Source: Xanthomarina sp. F1114
GTDB taxonomy: Bacteria; Bacteroidota; Bacteroidia; Flavobacteriales; Flavobacteriaceae
Assembly (NCBI RefSeq): GCF_026410255.1
Contig: NZ_JAPMLL010000009.1
Span: 62,001 to 126,000, forward strand
Direction of reading: 5' to 3'
DNA: 64,000 bases
Shown: piece after piece, positions 59,275 to 64,000 of the stretch
Layout: each line of letters opens with the position of its first letter
Position numbering within the stretch: position 1 is the stretch's first letter
Made by a program: the position numbers and the translations under genes
The notes under the pieces: generated by a model
Databases searched by the model: none
What the model saw: the letters and a program-made list of their open reading frames with translations, nothing else
Told to the model about the DNA's origin: nothing

Positions 59275-62130
59275 ATGAAACACTTTACACTACTATTTTT
59301 TAGCTTCAATCTGTTTTTTCTGTCCTGTTCTACAGACCCGAAGAAAGCAGAAGCAATTCCAGAGTCTGAATTTAAAATAGACTACGAAAAATTTACTTTA
59401 GATAACGGCCTAGATGTTATTTTGCATCAAGATAAAAGCGACCCTGTTGTTTCGGTTGCAATTCAATACGGGGTAGGATCTAACAGAGAAAAGACGGGAC
59501 GTACTGGTTTTGCTCATCTTTTCGAACATATGTTATTCCAAGAATCAGAGAACGTACCTCAAGATCAATTTTTTAAAAATATTCAGGATGTTGGAGGTAC
59601 TTTAAACGGTTTTACTCAGAAGGACAGAACAGTCTATTTTGAAATTGTTCCTAACAATGCTTTAGAAAAAGTATTATGGATGGAGAGCGACCGTATGGGG
59701 TTTTTAATAAATACGGTAACAGAAGCTGCTTTTTATAACCAACAAGAAGTGGTTCAAAATGAAAAAAGGCAACGTGTAGATAATAATCCTTACGGACATA
59801 CCAGTTGGGTTATTGATAAAAACTTATATCCAGAAGGTCACCCGTACAGTTGGCAAGTTATTGGCGAGTTGGAAGATTTACAAAACGCTACAGTAGAAGA
59901 TGTTAAAGAGTTTTATGATAGGTTTTACGGACCAAATAATGCGACTTTAGTGGTTGCGGGCGATTTTGAAAGCGCAGAAGCCAAAGCACTTATTGAAAAA
60001 TACTTTGGAGAGATCAAAAGACGCCAAGAGGTAGAGAAAATGAAACCTATGCTGGTAACCTTGGCAGAAACGAAGCGTTTGTATCACGAAGATAACTTTG
60101 CAAAAGCCCCACAATTAAATATGGTATGGCCAACTGTAGAGAACTATACAGAAGATGCTTATGCTTTGGATTTCTTTGCAGAACTATTCTCTAAAGGAAA
60201 GAAAGCACCACTTTATAAAGTATTAACGGAACAAAAACAATTAAGTTCTAGATTATACGCATACAATGGTTCTAGTGAAATAGCAGGCGCTTTTAGAATT
60301 AATGTAACAGCAAATGATGGTGTTGATTTGGACCAGGTTGAAGCAGGTATTAACGAAGCATTTGCCATGTTTGAAAGGGATGGTGTTACCGATAAAGATG
60401 TGGAACGTATAAAGGCCGGGCTTGAAACTAAGTTTTATAATGGGATTAGTAGTGTTCTAGGAAAGTCGTTTCAATTAGCTAGTTATAATGTTTCTAAGGG
60501 AGATCCTGGGTTTATTGAGACAGATATAGAGAACATTAAGAAAGTAACTAAAGAAGATGTTATGCGCGTGTATAACACTTATATAAAAGATAAAAACTAT
60601 GTGATGACTAGTTTTGTTCCTAAGGGAGAGATTGAGTTGATTGCAGAAAACTCGACGAAAGCACCTGTAGTTGAAGAGAAAATTACGGATAATATAGCTC
60701 AAGATATTACAGAAGCTAATAGTGAAGTACTAAAAACTCCTTCAAGTTTTGATCGTTCTATAGCTCCAGAAACAGGGGAGGCACCTTCCTTAAAGATTCC
60801 TGAGTCTTGGACGGCAGAGCTTAGCAATGGAATGGACGTATATGGGATTGAGCAGAATGAAATACCTACTGTAAACTTTAGTTTGGTTATGGAAGGCGGT
60901 CATTTATTAGACGACATCAATAAAAATGGGGTGGCTAATTTAATGACAGACATTATGATGGAAGGTACGGCGAACAAAACACCTGAGGATCTTGAAGAAG
61001 CCATTGAGTTGTTGGGATCCACTATTAATATGTATACAACCAAAGAATCTATTGTAATAAGTGGAAACACTTTGACAAGAAACTTTGGAAAGACCATGGA
61101 TTTAGTAGAAGAGATTTTATTAGAACCACGTTTTGATGTGGAAGAGTTTGGACGTATTAAAACGAAGACTGTTAATGATATTAAGCGTTCTGCAGCCAAC
61201 CCAGAAGTTGTAGCCAGCAATGTTTACAACCAATTATTATATGGGGAAAATCATATTTTTGCTTATCCAACCAGTGGAACTGTGGCATCTGTGAACGCTA
61301 TTACAATGGACGATTTAAAGGCTTACTATAAGAAGAACTTTTCGCCATCTGTGAGTAAATTTCATGTGGTTGGGCAAATAGATCAAACCACGGTTATGAA
61401 TCAGTTAAAGAGTTTAGAATCTAAATGGGCCGCTAAAGATGTAAACATTCCAGAATTCCCATTGGCCGATGCCCGTGATAAAGCTTCTTTATATTTTGTA
61501 GATATTCCGGATGCCAAACAGTCTGTTATTAAAATTGGTTATATTTCTATGCCAAAAACCGATCCCGATTTTTATCCAGCAGAAGTAATGAACTACAAAT
61601 TAGGAGGTTCGTTTAGTGGGAATGTGAATCTTATTTTACGTGAAGAAAAAGGCTATACCTATGGAGCACGAACTGGTTTTAGTGGTTCTAAACTTCCAGG
61701 AACCTTTACGGCTTCATCTAGTGTTAGAACGAATACCACGGGAGAATCGGTTGCGATTTTTAAAGAAGAGATTGCCAAGTATAAAGACGGAATTACCCAA
61801 GAAGATTTAGATTTTACTAAAAACGCTTTAATAAAAAGTAATGCCCGTAGATTTGAAACACAAGGCTCTTTATTATGGATGTTACAAGAACGAAGCACTT
61901 ATAATTTACCAGCTAATTTTATTGAAAATGAGGAAGGGATTGTAAAAGCGATGACATTAGAAACACACAAAGACTTGGCCAATAAATACCTAGACGAATC
62001 TAAAATGGCTTATGTGATTGTGGGAGATGCTGCTACACAATTTGCACAATTTAAAAAGATGGACTTTGACGAAGTCATCTTGTTAGATACTGATGGAAAG
62101 GAAGTTAAATTAAAAGATGTAAAAATGTAA
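59275..62130 (+). CDS. M16 (insulinase/pitrilysin-like) zinc peptidase, lipoprotein
   Basis: 951 residues from the ATG at 59275. SPII signal with lipobox FLSC near residue 18. The first M16 half has the inverted zinc motif HLFEHMLF (HxxEH, about residue 82) and, about 75 residues on, the third ligand in YNQQEVVQNEKRQ. The second half repeats the fold but lacks HxxEH, as in other two-domain M16 enzymes. These clear short peptides in the periplasm. A rho-independent terminator comes next. Confidence 0.94.
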   Translation: MKHFTLLFFSFNLFFLSCSTDPKKAEAIPESEFKIDYEKFTLDNGLDVILHQDKSDPVVSVAIQYGVGSNREKTGRTGFAHLFEHMLFQESENVPQDQFFKNIQDVGGTLNGFTQKDRTVYFEIVPNNALEKVLWMESDRMGFLINTVTEAAFYNQQEVVQNEKRQRVDNNPYGHTSWVIDKNLYPEGHPYSWQVIGELEDLQNATVEDVKEFYDRFYGPNNATLVVAGDFESAEAKALIEKYFGEIKRRQEVEKMKPMLVTLAETKRLYHEDNFAKAPQLNMVWPTVENYTEDAYALDFFAELFSKGKKAPLYKVLTEQKQLSSRLYAYNGSSEIAGAFRINVTANDGVDLDQVEAGINEAFAMFERDGVTDKDVERIKAGLETKFYNGISSVLGKSFQLASYNVSKGDPGFIETDIENIKKVTKEDVMRVYNTYIKDKNYVMTSFVPKGEIELIAENSTKAPVVEEKITDNIAQDITEANSEVLKTPSSFDRSIAPETGEAPSLKIPESWTAELSNGMDVYGIEQNEIPTVNFSLVMEGGHLLDDINKNGVANLMTDIMMEGTANKTPEDLEEAIELLGSTINMYTTKESIVISGNTLTRNFGKTMDLVEEILLEPRFDVEEFGRIKTKTVNDIKRSAANPEVVASNVYNQLLYGENHIFAYPTSGTVASVNAITMDDLKAYYKKNFSPSVSKFHVVGQIDQTTVMNQLKSLESKWAAKDVNIPEFPLADARDKASLYFVDIPDAKQSVIKIGYISMPKTDPDFYPAEVMNYKLGGSFSGNVNLILREEKGYTYGARTGFSGSKLPGTFTASSSVRTNTTGESVAIFKEEIAKYKDGITQEDLDFTKNALIKSNARRFETQGSLLWMLQERSTYNLPANFIENEEGIVKAMTLETHKDLANKYLDESKMAYVIVGDAATQFAQFKKMDFDEVILLDTDGKEVKLKDVKM

Positions 62131-62157
62131 AGACGTTTGGACGTTATATATTAAAAT

Positions 62158-62187
62158 AAAGACTGCCTGAAAGGGCAGTCTTTTATA
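62158..62187 (+). terminator. rho-independent terminator of the M16 gene
   Basis: A 10-bp stem (AAAGACTGCC / GGCAGTCTTT) with a six-base loop, followed by a T-rich stretch. The same TGCC-containing stem type ends the cold-shock gene at 17535. Confidence 0.86.
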
Positions 62188-62582
62188 TTTTTGCGTATAT
62201 TGAATAAAGTAGCGGAAGGTTAATAAATATAGAGGTTTTTAAATAGTCTATTTTACATAATGTAAATTATAGTACACTTTTAATTATGGATTAGCCAGTG
62301 GCTGATTCATAATTAAAACGATGATTAACTATAAAAACATCCACCGGATGTTCTCATTTAAAAAGTATGTAAAATATCCCAAAAGTTCTGTTTTCGAAAG
62401 AAACCTTATTACTTGGGTCATTAAACTTTCGTGTTTTCATTAAGAGCATAATTTTAATATTCTCTACAATCCTTCAATATTTATTAAATACGCAATTCTC
62501 AACCAAACGTTCGATTGTTTTAACCAAAATTTTATGCGGTCGAGTTAAAATCGAGTCTCTGTTTTTTTTTGAACTCCTTCTG
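62188..62582. other. 395-base gene-free region with hairpins
   Basis: No coding frame is convincing. The region holds a 41-base near-palindrome (62278-62318), a 7-bp hairpin (AACATCC / GGATGTT, 62336-62352) and a TCGAGTTAAAATCGAGT direct repeat (near 62539). It could be a decayed mobile element or a small RNA region; the sequence alone does not decide. Confidence 0.5.
62278..62318. repeat. 41-base near-perfect palindrome
   Basis: Two 20-base arms around one central base pair with 18 of 20 matches; the innermost part is AGCCAGTGGCT and the outer arms read TTTTAATTATG / CATAATTAAAA. It is much longer than the terminators nearby and has no T-tract of its own beyond the AT arms. Confidence 0.7.
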
Positions 62583-64000
62583 TTAAAACCTAAATATATT
62601 ATTAACTAAATTCTCATCAGTTCTTGTTCCATAAGGATCAATAGCAATGTAATTAGGAATTTCGCTTACTATAAACTTAACTTTTGTGATTTCTTTATTG
62701 ATTTGATTTGACTCATAATACAATACAGAGTTATCATCTTTCACTAACGATGGATGCACAGTAAAGGCTCCAATTTTAATAGGTTCGTTTATTCCTATTT
62801 GTACTATTTCGCCATTATCTATCGTTTCAAAACGCTTCGCTTTTACGGTTGCAGAAATCTCATAAGTACCATTTTCTAAGGCTACATAAGAACTCTTCAT
62901 AATGCTTAAGTCATAAGTGATTACTTTTTTAAACCAGTCGTCAATTAAATGATGTTGCTCTTTTGGCGTGACGTTATAAACCAAATCCAAAAATTCAATA
63001 GTATTTACTTCCAAAGTAGTACTGTTACGATATGTATCGGTTAGTGCTTTTAAAACATGGTTTACTTTTTCTTCGCCGATAAGATCTCGTAATGCTAGCA
63101 TAACGTTTAATGTTTTTCCATAAGAAATATAACCTTGACCAAGTACTTTATAAACTGGTGGTTCTAGCTCACTTGCAAAAGATCTTCCTGAAAAATAACG
63201 ACTTCTAGCGTTCTCACTCAATTCATAAACAGCACGTTTGCCATACATTTTTTCCATGATAACGGCTTCAGTATATTTTGCAAAACCTTCTACAAAAATA
63301 GATCCACCTGCAACTGGTTTTGCAGATAACGTATGTCCCCAATATTGATGTGCCACTTCATGTATGGTCCTTTTAGCGACCAAATTGAAAGTTTCTTCGT
63401 TTCTAACATCTGCTAAATACATTCGGTCTTCAACCATACTTATCACTCCTGGATGTGCAAAGCCTCCAAATGACCAATGTGAAGGAATTTCTGCTATTCT
63501 AACATAATCAAAAGCATAGTCTCCAAAGTTTTCCTCACAATAATCTATGGTTTTTTTGGTGCTGTTTTCAATGTCTTCAATGTTAAATGAATGAGCTTCA
63601 TCGAAATACTGCTCAATAGAGATTCCTTTGTAATCCACTTTTTTGGTTTTATAGTTTGCTGAAAAATAGGCAATCATTGGTAAGACTTTACTCTTGGTCT
63701 TGTAATGAAAGTAATTTCTATTATTTTCTGACCATTGTTTTACCAAGTTACCAGAACTCAATGCCGTTTGGTTGCTACTTGTAGAGACAATAGTTTCAAA
63801 GTTTATTTTTTCATTGTTAAAATCTTCAAGAGCAATATGTTCATCTGAAATGATTTCTTCTTCACGCTTTGGCAAATTTCTCTTTTTCCGCTCTACTTTG
63901 TCAGTAATTTCTAATCCAGAGCTATAGCCCAATATAGGTTCGAAATCTCTGTGTGTTATATAAGTACTATTATTTACAATGGTTTTGTCCTCTTCATAAC
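62583..64000 (-). CDS. M1-family aminopeptidase part, probably of an ABC permease-aminopeptidase fusion (5' end outside window)
   Basis: The frame is open to the right edge; at least 472 codons are present. The zinc motif HExxH is in TIHEVAHQYWGH and the third ligand in FVEGFAKYTE, 18 residues later. The segment THRDFEPILGYSSGLE just inside the edge resembles the part that joins an ABC-2-type permease to an M1 peptidase in Bacteroidota fusions of about 1200 residues. The GAMEN motif is not seen, so the exopeptidase site is different or lies outside. A TTG at 63932 is not the true start. Confidence 0.85.
   Translation of the reverse strand, partial: YEEDKTIVNNSTYITHRDFEPILGYSSGLEITDKVERKKRNLPKREEEIISDEHIALEDFNNEKINFETIVSTSSNQTALSSGNLVKQWSENNRNYFHYKTKSKVLPMIAYFSANYKTKKVDYKGISIEQYFDEAHSFNIEDIENSTKKTIDYCEENFGDYAFDYVRIAEIPSHWSFGGFAHPGVISMVEDRMYLADVRNEETFNLVAKRTIHEVAHQYWGHTLSAKPVAGGSIFVEGFAKYTEAVIMEKMYGKRAVYELSENARSRYFSGRSFASELEPPVYKVLGQGYISYGKTLNVMLALRDLIGEEKVNHVLKALTDTYRNSTTLEVNTIEFLDLVYNVTPKEQHHLIDDWFKKVITYDLSIMKSSYVALENGTYEISATVKAKRFETIDNGEIVQIGINEPIKIGAFTVHPSLVKDDNSVLYYESNQINKEITKVKFIVSEIPNYIAIDPYGTRTDENLVNNIFRF

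Noticed and set aside
1-64000. tRNA, rRNA, insertion sequences, prophage genes and defence islands
   Set aside because: No transposase, integrase, phage structural, toxin-antitoxin or restriction genes and no cloverleaf or rRNA-like sequence were seen by eye; a covariance-model search would be needed to exclude small RNAs fully.

Overview
The window is a gene-dense stretch of a low-GC (roughly one third G+C) Bacteroidota chromosome, almost certainly a member of the Flavobacteriaceae. Four things point there: promoters with the Bacteroidota -7 element TAnnTTTG and almost no Shine-Dalgarno sequences; a type IX secretion C-terminal sorting domain (15433-16776); the bacillithiol gene bshA; and the many SPII lipoproteins and flavobacterial-type LptD, MutS2, DUF2461 and DUF1835 proteins. 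I saw no rRNA, tRNA, CRISPR array, insertion sequence or prophage. Both ends cut genes: a methyltransferase on the left and an M1-type aminopeptidase on the right.

Layout. 1-9.3 kb: an envelope block (RidA and LptD on the minus strand; an N-acetylmuramoyl-L-alanine amidase with a SPOR-like tail and an MCE/MlaD protein on the plus strand), then a two-part iron-sulfur reductase whose halves are separated by a small HAD-like gene bordered by short palindromes. 9.3-18.8 kb: an XRE regulator divergent from an M14 carboxypeptidase with shared operator-like palindromes, an Lrp regulator, DUF2461, a thioesterase, an MscS channel, a secreted leucine-rich-repeat protein, a cold-shock-domain protein with a structured leader, and TerC. 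19-33.6 kb: a GH3-serine hydrolase fusion, bshA, a GH109-like enzyme facing a NahK-like kinase and a nucleotidyltransferase (a plausible amino-sugar salvage set), an outer-membrane protein, a large FAD/Fe-S oxidoreductase, aroC, a dicarboxylate/glutamate symporter and a sulfurtransferase. 33.9-43.2 kb: RarD-type exporter, lipoproteins, a DCC oxidoreductase coupled to MutS2, an alpha/beta hydrolase, a YfcC carrier, uracil-DNA glycosylase and a small membrane protein. 43.3-50.9 kb: a five-gene minus-strand unit (2OG-Fe oxygenase, SUI1 factor, DUF1835, nucleoside phosphorylase, cytosolic NMT1-like binding protein) divergent from a fused 2-oxoacid dehydrogenase E1, then an M19 dipeptidase. 51-64 kb: a 3D-domain protein, a secreted protein of unknown function, a pseudouridine synthase, a RadD-like helicase, a universal stress protein with a CRP/FNR-type palindrome in its promoter, an OmpA lipoprotein, a DegP-like protease, DUF1853, an M16 peptidase and the truncated M1 peptidase.

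Most of this is core housekeeping. I did not find a clear undescribed multi-gene system such as a defence island or novel secretion locus. The signals most worth a second look are regulatory: the operator array at 9.7-10.0 kb, the crossing base-pairing in the cold-shock leader, the palindrome upstream of the stress gene, promoter boxes that imitate TTG start codons, and the palindromes flanking the gene inserted in the Fe-S operon.
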